A stretch of DNA of 7,920 nt from Clostridiaceae bacterium UBA4839 (GCA_002400085.1 DHEX01000115.1:1-7920), one strand, 5' to 3'. Counted from the stretch's first letter, positions 1 through 6,018 are shown. Program-made: numbers and translations. Notes: generated from the sequence alone by a model not told the origin.

Positions 1-398
1 ATTTCTTCTATTTTTAAATCTTCAAAAAATCTTAATACTATTATGCTGCGATATTGAATAGGCAAATTCTCCAATGCTTTTTGAAGATCTATATCTGCAT
101 AATGATCTACCATACCAAAATCATAATTGGATAAAGTTTTATCATCTACTACCATGACCTTCTTCCGATTTCGGAGCAAATCTATTGCAGTATTGACAAC
201 AATTCTATAAAACCAAGTTTTTAAATACTCTGGTGTTTTCAAGCTATCTATAGTTGAAATTGCTTTATATGTCGATTCTTGTACCACCTCCAAAGCATCA
301 TCAGCATTTTTGACATAGCTGAATGCAAGGCGGTAAAATTTCTCCTCGTTTTTAATAACGTAATTTGTGAACTCCTCAGCCAAGTTAATTTCCCCCAT
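1..398 (-). CDS. ECF-type RNA polymerase sigma factor, N-terminal 132 residues (gene runs off the window start)
   Basis: This gene encodes an extracytoplasmic-function sigma factor, a small sigma-70 relative that directs RNA polymerase to a stress or envelope regulon. I translated the minus strand from an ATG at 398-396. Region 2 spans about residues 10-77, with FYRLAFSYVKNADDALEVVQES (continuous from residue 21, DNA-melting and core-binding part) and YLKTWFYRIVVNTAIDLLR around 58-76. A short linker follows, and region 4 begins at about 104 with LQKALENLPIQYRSIIVLRF. The rest of region 4, including the recognition helix, lies outside the window. This ATG was chosen because no other in-frame start occurs before an upstream stop. 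It has an AAAGGAG ribosome binding site at 411-417, with a somewhat long 12-nt spacer. The gene is divergent from the sensor operon. No anti-sigma gene is visible; if present, it would lie beyond position 1. The family is clear, but the subgroup and regulon are not. Confidence 0.9.
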   Translation of the reverse strand, partial: MGEINLAEEFTNYVIKNEEKFYRLAFSYVKNADDALEVVQESTYKAISTIDSLKTPEYLKTWFYRIVVNTAIDLLRNRKKVMVVDDKTLSNYDFGMVDHYADIDLQKALENLPIQYRSIIVLRFFEDLKIEE

Positions 399-408
399 TC
401 GCGCGAAT
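397..408. repeat. 12-bp perfect palindrome overlapping the sigma factor start codon
   Basis: ATTCGCGCGAAT is its own reverse complement. It lies between the ribosome binding site and the start codon of the sigma gene and includes the first two bases of that codon. It stands out because CG steps are rare in the rest of the window. It could be an operator or a small hairpin at the translation start; neither can be decided from sequence. Confidence 0.5.
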
Positions 409-426
409 AGCTCCTTTCTTTTGTTC

Positions 427-438
427 TGATACGTATCA
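427..438. repeat. 12-bp perfect palindrome in the sigma factor leader
   Basis: TGATACGTATCA is its own reverse complement. It sits in the predicted 5' leader of the sigma gene, just downstream of the expected transcription start, and about 115 bp upstream of the sensor operon start on the other side. A dimeric repressor site in the divergent region is plausible, but I cannot name the regulator. Confidence 0.5.
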
Positions 439-445
439 CATCGTT

Positions 446-480
446 TACTTTATAGACGCCTATGATATATGAAAAGTTTT
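446..480 (-). promoter_or_regulatory. Putative ECF-sigma-type promoter of the sigma factor gene (autoregulatory?)
   Basis: Reading the minus strand, AAAACT (480-475, followed by TTT) is separated by 16 nt from CGTCTA (458-453). An AAAAC-type -35 and a CGTC-type -10 at 16-17 bp spacing are the known hallmarks of ECF promoters in Firmicutes, and ECF genes often carry such a promoter for positive autoregulation. Transcription would start near 446, giving a leader of about 48 nt. No good TTGACA/TATAAT pair competes on this strand. That this sigma factor itself recognises the site is inference. Confidence 0.6.
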
Positions 481-488
481 ACATAGAC

Positions 489-529
489 TGAAAATTTTAT
501 ACTGTAAAATAAGTCTAAAATGTTATAAA
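489..529 (+). promoter_or_regulatory. Promoter candidates for the sensor operon (ECF-like or extended -10)
   Basis: Two overlapping readings are possible. First, TGAAAATTTT (489-498) and AGTCTA (512-517) resemble the ECF-like promoter on the other strand, but with a spacer one nt shorter and CG changed to AG at the -10. Second, TGTTATAAA (521-529) is an extended -10 (TGnTATAAA) with only a poor -35 around 502-507; it would start transcription near 536, directly before the ribosome binding site. The segment also contains the dyad ATTTTA-TACTG-TAAAAT (494-510). At least one promoter must lie here because the operon starts at 551. Confidence 0.4.
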
Positions 530-550
530 ATTTAGTTAAGAGGTGAAGGT

Positions 551-1525
551 ATGAAATTATATAAGATAATGGTATGCATTACAGCACTGGTAATTGGTGT
601 CAGTATATTTACTTTTTCATATATGAAATTTAATACAGGGGCAAAAGTTAAAAATAATGATGAAAAAGAACCAAGAATTGTACTTTTATCCCATATATAT
701 AATAATCCCTACTGGCAGATAATTAAAGAAGGAGCTGAAAAGGCTGCAAAGGAGAGAGGATGTCATTTAGAATATAATGGCCCTCAGGCTGCCAACATAG
801 ATGAAAATTTAAGATTATTTGATATGGCTGTTAATGCAAAGGCTGACGGCATACTTACATATGTTCAAGATGAGGATCTTTATACTCCCCATATAAACAA
901 TGCAATTTATTCTAATATTCCTGTTATTACTATAGATTCAGATGCGAAGAAAAGCATGAGATACTCTTATGTAGGTACTGACAATGCTTATGCAGGAAGA
1001 GTTGCAGCAAGTGTTATTCTTGAAGGAGTTAAGGGCGATGCAAGAATTGGTATTATTATGGGAGGGAAAGTAACAAACCAGCTTCAAAGAGTAGAAGGTT
1101 TTAAAAGTTATATTGAAGGTTTTCCAAAAGCCAAGATTGTAGATATTGAATCTTCTGATACATATGTGGTGGAGGCAAAAATTGCAGCAGAAAGAATGAT
1201 AAGAGAAAATCCCAATATAAATTGTTTTTTTTGTGCTAGTGCTCTTGATGGCATTGGAGCTGCAAATGCAGTCTCAGATCTTAAAAGAAGTGATATTGTA
1301 ATAGTATGTTTTGATGATTTGCCTGAGACTTTAGAACTTATAAAGCAGGGGACAATATATGCATCTATAGTGCAGGATCCTTATGATATGGGATATAAGG
1401 GAGTTAATTTGATGATGGATTACATAGAAAAAAAGAGTATACCAAAGGATAAATATCTGACTGAAATAAAAGTCATTAAAAAAGGAAACTTAGAAGAATA
1501 TATAAAACAAAAAGATGAGGGGTAA
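551..1525 (+). CDS. Membrane-anchored sugar-binding protein, probable extracellular sensor subunit for the adjacent kinase
   Basis: This 324-residue protein belongs to the periplasmic-binding-protein type 1 fold (the ribose/galactose/xylose-binding class, Peripla_BP_4-like). Residues 6-24 form one hydrophobic segment with no lipobox cysteine and no clear cleavage site, so it is probably an uncleaved anchor. The sugar-binding fold follows from about residue 41: the opening strand PRIVLLSHIYNNPYWQ, the GILTYVQD strand, the hinge-side PVITIDSD (124-131), VGTDNAYAGR (141-150), the RVEGF motif (180-184), FDD (254-256) and ASIVQDPYDMG (271-281). The start has an AGAGGTGA ribosome binding site. The stop lies 2 nt before the kinase gene, so the two are almost certainly co-translated. 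By analogy with XylFII in Clostridium beijerinckii, it probably binds a sugar and contacts the kinase rather than feeding a permease. The ligand cannot be read confidently. A divergent transport subunit is the less likely alternative, given the missing lipobox and its placement. Confidence 0.88.
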   Translation: MKLYKIMVCITALVIGVSIFTFSYMKFNTGAKVKNNDEKEPRIVLLSHIYNNPYWQIIKEGAEKAAKERGCHLEYNGPQAANIDENLRLFDMAVNAKADGILTYVQDEDLYTPHINNAIYSNIPVITIDSDAKKSMRYSYVGTDNAYAGRVAASVILEGVKGDARIGIIMGGKVTNQLQRVEGFKSYIEGFPKAKIVDIESSDTYVVEAKIAAERMIRENPNINCFFCASALDGIGAANAVSDLKRSDIVIVCFDDLPETLELIKQGTIYASIVQDPYDMGYKGVNLMMDYIEKKSIPKDKYLTEIKVIKKGNLEEYIKQKDEG

Positions 1526-1527
1526 AA

Positions 1528-3009
1528 ATGAAAAATAGAAGCTTGAAATTCAGACTTATTTGGTTCATAACCAGCATAATTATCCTTATGGCAATGCTTA
1601 ATGTGTATTCTATATTTACCAGTAAAACAATAGAAACTCAATATAAAGAAATGATAAATAATATGTATAATATCAATCAAATAGGTACGGATATAAATCT
1701 TTCCGTGTCTTATTTTGATAATTATATGTCCAGCAAAACTCAAAGCAACCTTGATTATTACAATAAATATTTATTTGATGCAAGGGACAAAATTGAAGTT
1801 TTAAAAGGTTCTATGGATGAAAAAAGTTTAGTGGTTTTAAACAATATTGAAAATACTATCAATTCATATAGTGAAAAAGCAAATGATACATATAATAAAT
1901 TTTTGCTTTCTGGAAAATTTGATGAGTTTTATCCTTCATTTACTGAGACCAAAATGATAGCATCATATATAGATGATTATGTCCGCCAATTAAATGACAA
2001 TTATTTAAAATATAATAAAAGTGTATATCAGGAGCTTAAAGCAAACACAAGAAAAAGCGGGAAGCTTATAATAGGGCTTTTCATATTTATAACATTTATG
2101 TGTATGGCTTTTGCATTTGCATTTTCAAAAGAAATAACAATGCCATTAAATGAACTTGTAGAAGCTTCCCAGAAAGTTTCCAAGGGAGATTTTGAAATTG
2201 AAAATTTTAATAGCTCAGATATATATGAAATCAATGTCTTATATAATGGGTTTAATATAATGGTTGGAGATATTAAAAAGCTAATTGTAGAGATGAAGGA
2301 AAAGGCAAATATAGAAAAGAAACTCAAGGATCAGGAAATGGAAAACTTAAAAATTGAAAATATGCTTAAGGAAGCCAAATTTAAATCTCTTCAATCACAG
2401 GTAAATCCTCATTTCCTTTTTAATACGCTAAATGCTATAGCACAAACTTCCGAAATAGAAGGAGCTTATGAAACAGAAAGGCTGATAGATTCCGTATCAG
2501 ATATTTTAAGATATAGCCTTAGCATGGTAGACAGAACGTCAACCATAGGACAGGAAATTGAAATGGTAAAACAGTATATGTATATTCAGGAAACAAGATT
2601 TAAGGACAGAATAGGTTTTAATTTAAATGTTGACAGCAAGCTTTTAAATGTTGAAATGCCAGGGATGACTCTTCAGCCTCTTGTTGAAAATTCATTTATA
2701 CATGGAATAGATCCAAAGGAGGATGGCGGCTCCATAAGCATAAATGCATATAGAGATTTAGGATATTGTATAGTTGAAGTAATTGATGATGGAATGGGAA
2801 TGAGCCAGGAAAGGATAGATGAAATATTAAATAATAAAGATGTACATGAGCATCATGGGCATACTACGGGGATAGGGGTTATAAATGTTGTAAACAGGCT
2901 TAAACTTTTATATGATTATGATGATGTATTAACAATAAAAAGTGCTGAAAATAAAGGAACAAAAGTATCAATAAAAATTCGTCTTAACGAGGGGGTAAAC
3001 TATGCTTAA
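1528..3009 (+). CDS. YesM/LytS-type sensor histidine kinase
   Basis: This 493-residue membrane kinase would autophosphorylate on a histidine and pass the phosphate to the regulator encoded next. Transmembrane helix 1 is at about 10-31 and helix 2 at about 178-200. They flank an extracellular domain of roughly 145 residues that lacks an obvious sugar-binding fold of its own, consistent with input from the anchored binding protein. A HAMP domain (about 198-254, with the TMPLNEL turn at 204-210) and a charged coiled coil (about 255-290) follow. The His_kinase motif QVNPHFLFN (291-299) gives H295 as the phosphorylated residue. The ATPase domain has the N box LQPLVENSFIHG (382-393), the G1 box DDGMGM (420-425) and a GIG turn (448-450). 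A GAGGGG ribosome binding site overlaps the end of the preceding gene, and the 3' end overlaps the regulator gene by 8 nt. All catalytic boxes look intact. Confidence 0.95.
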   Translation: MKNRSLKFRLIWFITSIIILMAMLNVYSIFTSKTIETQYKEMINNMYNINQIGTDINLSVSYFDNYMSSKTQSNLDYYNKYLFDARDKIEVLKGSMDEKSLVVLNNIENTINSYSEKANDTYNKFLLSGKFDEFYPSFTETKMIASYIDDYVRQLNDNYLKYNKSVYQELKANTRKSGKLIIGLFIFITFMCMAFAFAFSKEITMPLNELVEASQKVSKGDFEIENFNSSDIYEINVLYNGFNIMVGDIKKLIVEMKEKANIEKKLKDQEMENLKIENMLKEAKFKSLQSQVNPHFLFNTLNAIAQTSEIEGAYETERLIDSVSDILRYSLSMVDRTSTIGQEIEMVKQYMYIQETRFKDRIGFNLNVDSKLLNVEMPGMTLQPLVENSFIHGIDPKEDGGSISINAYRDLGYCIVEVIDDGMGMSQERIDEILNNKDVHEHHGHTTGIGVINVVNRLKLLYDYDDVLTIKSAENKGTKVSIKIRLNEGVNYA

Positions 3010-4597
3010 TTTGCTTATTGCAGATGATGAAGAACTTGAGAGAAGGGCGGTTAAAAATATTATAGGGAAATCCTTTGAGGGACAGTTTAATATTTTTGAA
3101 GCAAAAAATGGGAGACAAGCTATTGAAGTTGCTGATAAGGAAAAACCTGAAATAATAATTATGGATATAAAAATGCCAGGAATAGATGGAATTGAAGCAA
3201 TTAAAGAAATTTCAAAATTTTCAGGTGAAAGTTATTTTATTGTTTTAAGTGCCTACGATTACTTTAATTATGCAAAAGAGGCTATGAAATGTGGAGTGAA
3301 GGATTATATTTTGAAGCCTTTAAAAAAGGATGAGTTAATAAATAAAATTAAAGAAGCAGTTTACTATATTGAAGAAAATAAAAACAAAAGGAAAGAGGAA
3401 ATTGAGATTAAAGAAAGGCTAAAAACTATTCAGCCTATTGTTCAAAATGAATTATGCTATGCTTTTATAAACAATATGGCAACAGCAGACAGCTGCAAAG
3501 GTTATCTCGAATTTCTTAATGTTTCATTCAATTCAGGGTACTGCATTATTATGAGTATAAAGGATAAATATAAATATGCTGCTATTAATGAAATTGAAAG
3601 AGTAGAGATGAAAAATAAAATAAAAGACTATGTTTATGATTATATTAACCTTACAAGAAAGTGCATATCAACCTGTCTTTATACAAATGATATAGTTTTT
3701 TTTATTGAAGCTCCAAAAGAATATGATAAGTATATGGTTAAGGTTGATTCTGTTAATATGGCAAGGGATATAGCAGCAAGAGCTAAAAATAGGTTTGATG
3801 TTTCTATGTTAGTAGGAATAGGAAGGGTTTATGATGATATAAAAAACTTAGTGAAATCCTATAATGAGGCTATTATAGCCTTGAATTACGACAATATTGA
3901 TATGAGGGTAAGGCATTATGATGATATATTTGGAAATGAGGAACCAGGGATATACTATTCAATTGAGCTTGAAAAGGTTTTAGTAAATAGTATTTATAAA
4001 GGGGAAGTTGAAGAAAGCTGCAAAATTTTTAATGACATAATGATAAAAGCCTGTGAAGGCATAGAGGATATAAATAAGGTTAAAACTATACTCCTCCAGA
4101 TGATTTTAACAGTTGTTCTTTCAATAAATAAAAGTGGCGATTCTGGAATAGACATTGAAGCAATTCAAAGCTTTATAAAGGAAAGCCCCGTAGAAAACAT
4201 AGAAGATGCAATGGGGGTTGGCAATAAGGTAATAGCTGATATTATAAAAAATGTATCAAATAAATACATAGATAGCCAGGAAAAAATAATTAAAAGATCT
4301 ATTGAATATATAAAAAATAATTTTAAAGAGGATCTAACCCTTGAAACAGTAGCAGATTATGCCTGTGTAAGCCCTTATTATTTTAGTAAAATATTTAAAA
4401 AATTTACAGGGACAAACTATATTGATTATTTAACAGATATTAGAATAGAAAAGGCCAAGGAAATGTTAAGGGATGGGAAAGTAACTGTAAAGGATGTTTG
4501 TTTTAATGTAGGATACAATGATCCAAATTATTTCAGCCGTGTCTTTAAAAAAATAGTTGGGCTTTCACCTAAGGAATTTAAGGAAGGTATGGCATAA
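3002..4597 (+). CDS. YesN-type response regulator with AraC-family DNA-binding domain
   Basis: This 531-residue cytoplasmic transcription regulator is the expected partner of the upstream kinase. The receiver domain covers about residues 1-120, with acidic pocket D8-D9, phospho-acceptor D55 in IIIMDIKMPG, S83 and Y86 in VLSAYDYF, and K105 in ILKPL. A long middle region (about 130-425) includes a stretch around 268-296 (LVGIGRVYDDIKNLVKSYNE) that resembles the degenerate GGDEF-like segment often seen in YesN proteins. The C-terminal AraC/HTH_18 domain (about 430-528) holds two helix-turn-helix units, LTLETVADYACVSPYYFSKI and VKDVCFNVGYNDPNYFSRVF. Length and order are normal for the family. The start codon lies inside the end of the kinase gene, with GAGGGGG upstream. 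Its most likely target is the mglBAC promoter about 300 bp downstream; this is inferred from position. Confidence 0.94.
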   Translation: MLNLLIADDEELERRAVKNIIGKSFEGQFNIFEAKNGRQAIEVADKEKPEIIIMDIKMPGIDGIEAIKEISKFSGESYFIVLSAYDYFNYAKEAMKCGVKDYILKPLKKDELINKIKEAVYYIEENKNKRKEEIEIKERLKTIQPIVQNELCYAFINNMATADSCKGYLEFLNVSFNSGYCIIMSIKDKYKYAAINEIERVEMKNKIKDYVYDYINLTRKCISTCLYTNDIVFFIEAPKEYDKYMVKVDSVNMARDIAARAKNRFDVSMLVGIGRVYDDIKNLVKSYNEAIIALNYDNIDMRVRHYDDIFGNEEPGIYYSIELEKVLVNSIYKGEVEESCKIFNDIMIKACEGIEDINKVKTILLQMILTVVLSINKSGDSGIDIEAIQSFIKESPVENIEDAMGVGNKVIADIIKNVSNKYIDSQEKIIKRSIEYIKNNFKEDLTLETVADYACVSPYYFSKIFKKFTGTNYIDYLTDIRIEKAKEMLRDGKVTVKDVCFNVGYNDPNYFSRVFKKIVGLSPKEFKEGMA

Positions 4598-4602
4598 GGT
4601 GA

Positions 4603-4662
4603 TTCTTAGGCTCAGGTGGAGTCTGCTTATAAGGAATACTTTTCTCCAACTGAGTCTTAGAA
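4603..4662 (+). other. Stem-loop A in the 3' region of the regulator gene (unknown function)
   Basis: The arms 4603-4621 and 4644-4662 pair at 17 of 19 positions, including one G·T wobble, with mismatches T4607·T4658 and G4616·A4649. A 22-nt loop lies between them. It starts 5 nt after the regulator stop codon. The structure is far longer than a chance hairpin and lacks a following T run, so it is not a simple terminator. It may form one unit with the neighbouring stem-loop. The strand shown is only nominal because the dyad can form on either transcript. Confidence 0.6.
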
Positions 4663-4665
4663 GAG

Positions 4666-4732
4666 CCGATCCAGGGGCGTAGCATCCGTTATTTCTCGCG
4701 TTAAGCGAGATATTACGGATGGTAGCCATCGG
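4666..4732 (+). other. Stem-loop B, compound hairpin with internal bulges (unknown function)
   Basis: An outer stem CCGAT/ATCGG (4666-4670 with 4728-4732) encloses a five-base bulge at 4671-4675. This is followed by GGC/GCC pairing (4676-4678 with 4725-4727), ATCCGT/ACGGAT (4684-4689 with 4715-4720), and a terminal CTCGC/GCGAG stem (4695-4699 with 4705-4709) closed by a GTTAA loop. T·T mismatches interrupt the stem at 4690/4714 and 4693/4711. The stacked helices with fixed bulges look like a structured RNA or a mobile-element end. I do not recognise it as a known riboswitch. Confidence 0.6.
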
Positions 4733-4735
4733 ATA

Positions 4736-4748
4736 GTATAGCATTATT
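4736..4748 (+). repeat. 13-bp direct repeat, copy 1 (possible regulator box)
   Basis: GTATAGCATTATT occurs identically again at 4843-4855, 107 bp downstream. Its core TATAGCA also appears at 4767-4773 and, inverted, at 4780-4786 in the arms of the 20-bp hairpin. AraC-type regulators commonly bind direct repeats near the promoters they control, so these copies are candidate sites for the adjacent YesN-type protein. They could also be the duplicated borders of an insertion. Confidence 0.45.
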
Positions 4749-4753
4749 TTGGC

Positions 4754-4799
4754 AATATAGGCTTCATATAGCAAAATAGTGCTATATGAAGCCTATATT
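4754..4799. repeat. Perfect 20-bp inverted repeat with 6-nt loop
   Basis: The left arm 4754-4773 (AATATAGGCTTCATATAGCA) is exactly complementary to 4780-4799, with loop AAATAG between. There is no T run after the hairpin on either strand: the plus strand continues CTAAG and the minus strand continues GCCAAAA. It is therefore not a standard intrinsic terminator. The lack of any mismatch points to a recent origin or strong selection. It could be an mRNA-stabilising hairpin, a regulator site or a small mobile repeat. Confidence 0.75.
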
Positions 4800-4829
4800 C
4801 TAAGAAATGTAGCACCATTATCCATAAAC

Positions 4830-4860
4830 ATGACAATATAATGTATAGCATTATTATAAA
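4830..4860 (+). promoter_or_regulatory. Likely promoter region of mglBAC (exact boxes uncertain)
   Basis: Two readings compete. ATGACA (4830-4835) is a near-consensus -35 followed by TATAAA (4855-4860), but with a long 19-bp spacer. Alternatively TATAAT (4837-4842) is a perfect -10 with no recognisable -35, as expected for an activator-dependent promoter. Either gives a leader of roughly 80-100 nt. The region is so A/T-rich that further -10-like matches occur down to 4911, so placement is tentative. Confidence 0.35.
4843..4855 (+). repeat. 13-bp direct repeat, copy 2 (possible regulator box)
   Basis: This is the second exact copy of GTATAGCATTATT. It lies about 95 bp upstream of the mglB start and overlaps or abuts the likely promoter. 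A looser relative (GTAGCACCATTAT) sits at 4810-4822. The position would suit a binding site controlling mglB, but no footprint evidence exists in the sequence itself. Confidence 0.45.
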
Positions 4861-4949
4861 ATTTTTATTATTCTTAATATATCACATATTTTAAATGATT
4901 AATTATTTAATCTTATCAATGTGAAGAATATGAAGGGGGAATTATTAAA

Positions 4950-6017
4950 ATGAAGAAAAAGCTTTCATTAGTATTAGCAGTACTTCTTACTACTGCAATG
5001 GTTTTTACAGGCTGTGGTAAATCTGAAAGCAGTTCAGCCAATAAACCAGAGGATAAGTCTGCAAAAAAGGAAATTAAAGTTGGAGTTGCTCTTTATAAGT
5101 TTGATGATACTTTCATTTCAACAGTACGTGATGCTATAGAAGCAGAAGCTAAAGCGATAGAGGAAAAAGACGGAGTTAAAATAACAATTAATGCTGTTGA
5201 TGGACAGGGACAGCAGACAATGCAAAATGACCAGGTGGATACATTTATAACTCAAAAATATGATGTTATTTGTGTAAACATGGTTGATAGAACTGCTGCA
5301 TCAGTTATTATTGATAAAGCAAAAGCAGCTAATATTCCAGTAGTTTTCTTCAACAGAGAGCCTGTTAAAGAGGATATGGCAAAATGGGATAAGATGTTCT
5401 ATGTTGGAGCAAAAGCTGAAGAATCAGGAACAATGCAGGGACAAATAATTGCTGATTATTGGAAGAAGCATCCAGAAGCAGATAAGAACAAGGATGGAAA
5501 GATTCAGTATGTTATGCTTGAAGGAGAACCAGGACATCAGGACGCTATACTTAGGACTGAGTATTCAATAAAGGCTTTGGAAGAAGCTGGACTAAAGGTT
5601 GAAAAACTTGCAAGTGATACAGCAAACTGGCAGAGAGCACAGGGGCAGGATAAGATGTCTGCATGGCTTTCAGCTCATCAGGATAAAATTGAAGTCGTAT
5701 TTGCAAACAATGATGATATGGCTCTTGGCGCTATTGAAGCATTAAAAGCAGCTGGATACTTCAAGGACAATAAGTTTATGCCTGTTGTTGGAGTAGACGC
5801 AACTGCACCAGCTATTGACTCTTTAAAGCAGGGGTTATTGCTTGGAACAGTTTTAAATGATGCTAAAGGACAGGGATCAGGAGTTATGGATATTGCATAT
5901 TCAATAGTTAAAGGTGAGGATGTAGCCAGCACAGTTAAGGGAATTACAGATGGAAAATATATGTGGGTACCATACCAACCTGTAACTAAAGAGAATGTGG
6001 ATAAATTTGCAAAATAA
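4950..6017 (+). CDS. mglB: Galactose/glucose-binding lipoprotein of an ABC importer
   Basis: This 355-residue lipoprotein captures D-galactose or D-glucose outside the membrane and delivers it to the MglA-MglC transporter. Residues 1-21 are a signal peptide ending in the lipobox FTGC with C22 as the lipidated residue, followed by a Ser/Lys-rich tether. Alignment by eye to E. coli MglB finds every sugar contact: D53 and F55 (YKFDDTF), N110, H196, D198 and R202 (GEPGHQDAILR), W227, N254, D283 and N303. The calcium loop DKNKDGKIQ (178-186) and its distal ligand E248 are also kept. A strong AAGGGGGA ribosome binding site lies 9 nt before the ATG. A hairpin follows the gene, which probably lets the binding protein be made in excess over MglA. 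Expression is likely controlled by the upstream two-component pair. Confidence 0.95.
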   Translation: MKKKLSLVLAVLLTTAMVFTGCGKSESSSANKPEDKSAKKEIKVGVALYKFDDTFISTVRDAIEAEAKAIEEKDGVKITINAVDGQGQQTMQNDQVDTFITQKYDVICVNMVDRTAASVIIDKAKAANIPVVFFNREPVKEDMAKWDKMFYVGAKAEESGTMQGQIIADYWKKHPEADKNKDGKIQYVMLEGEPGHQDAILRTEYSIKALEEAGLKVEKLASDTANWQRAQGQDKMSAWLSAHQDKIEVVFANNDDMALGAIEALKAAGYFKDNKFMPVVGVDATAPAIDSLKQGLLLGTVLNDAKGQGSGVMDIAYSIVKGEDVASTVKGITDGKYMWVPYQPVTKENVDKFAK

Positions 6018-6018
6018 T

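Larger units (their letters stand above)
4598..4949. other. 352-bp intergenic region: structured GC-rich part followed by AT-rich promoter part
   Basis: No convincing gene is present on either strand. The first part (4601-4732) is about 48% G+C and consists of two adjacent stem-loop structures. A perfect 20-bp inverted repeat follows at 4754-4799. The remaining 149 bases are about 19% G+C and should hold the mglB promoter and regulator sites. No long T run follows any of the hairpins, so there is no canonical terminator after the regulator gene, and read-through into mglBAC is possible. I see no catabolite-repression (cre) element in the AT-rich part, which contains no CG step at all. Confidence 0.8.

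Noticed and set aside
248..439. Minus-strand open frame of 63 codons
   Set aside because: It overlaps the ECF sigma gene in a different frame; the sigma frame has clear family motifs, a ribosome binding site and a promoter.
436..449. Possible catabolite-repression (cre) site, TCACATCGTTTACT
   Set aside because: It mismatches the cre consensus at three informative positions, including both ends, and lies in the sigma gene leader; this is too weak to annotate.
1420..2327. Minus-strand open frames inside the binding-protein and kinase genes (1420-1743, 2028-2327)
   Set aside because: They are antisense shadows of strongly supported plus-strand genes and have no motifs of their own.
3002..3009. 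8-nt overlap of kinase and regulator genes
   Set aside because: Short overlaps of this kind are routine for co-translated two-component pairs; both frames are intact.
4565..4774. Minus-strand open frame of 69 codons across the structured intergenic island
   Set aside because: It has no recognisable protein motif or ribosome binding site, and its codons run through the stem-loops and the end of the regulator gene. It is better explained as a chance frame in a less A/T-rich stretch.
4600..4800. CRISPR array or known riboswitch in the structured intergenic region
   Set aside because: There is no regularly spaced set of repeats, and no conserved core I could match to a known riboswitch class; a covariance search would be needed to be certain.
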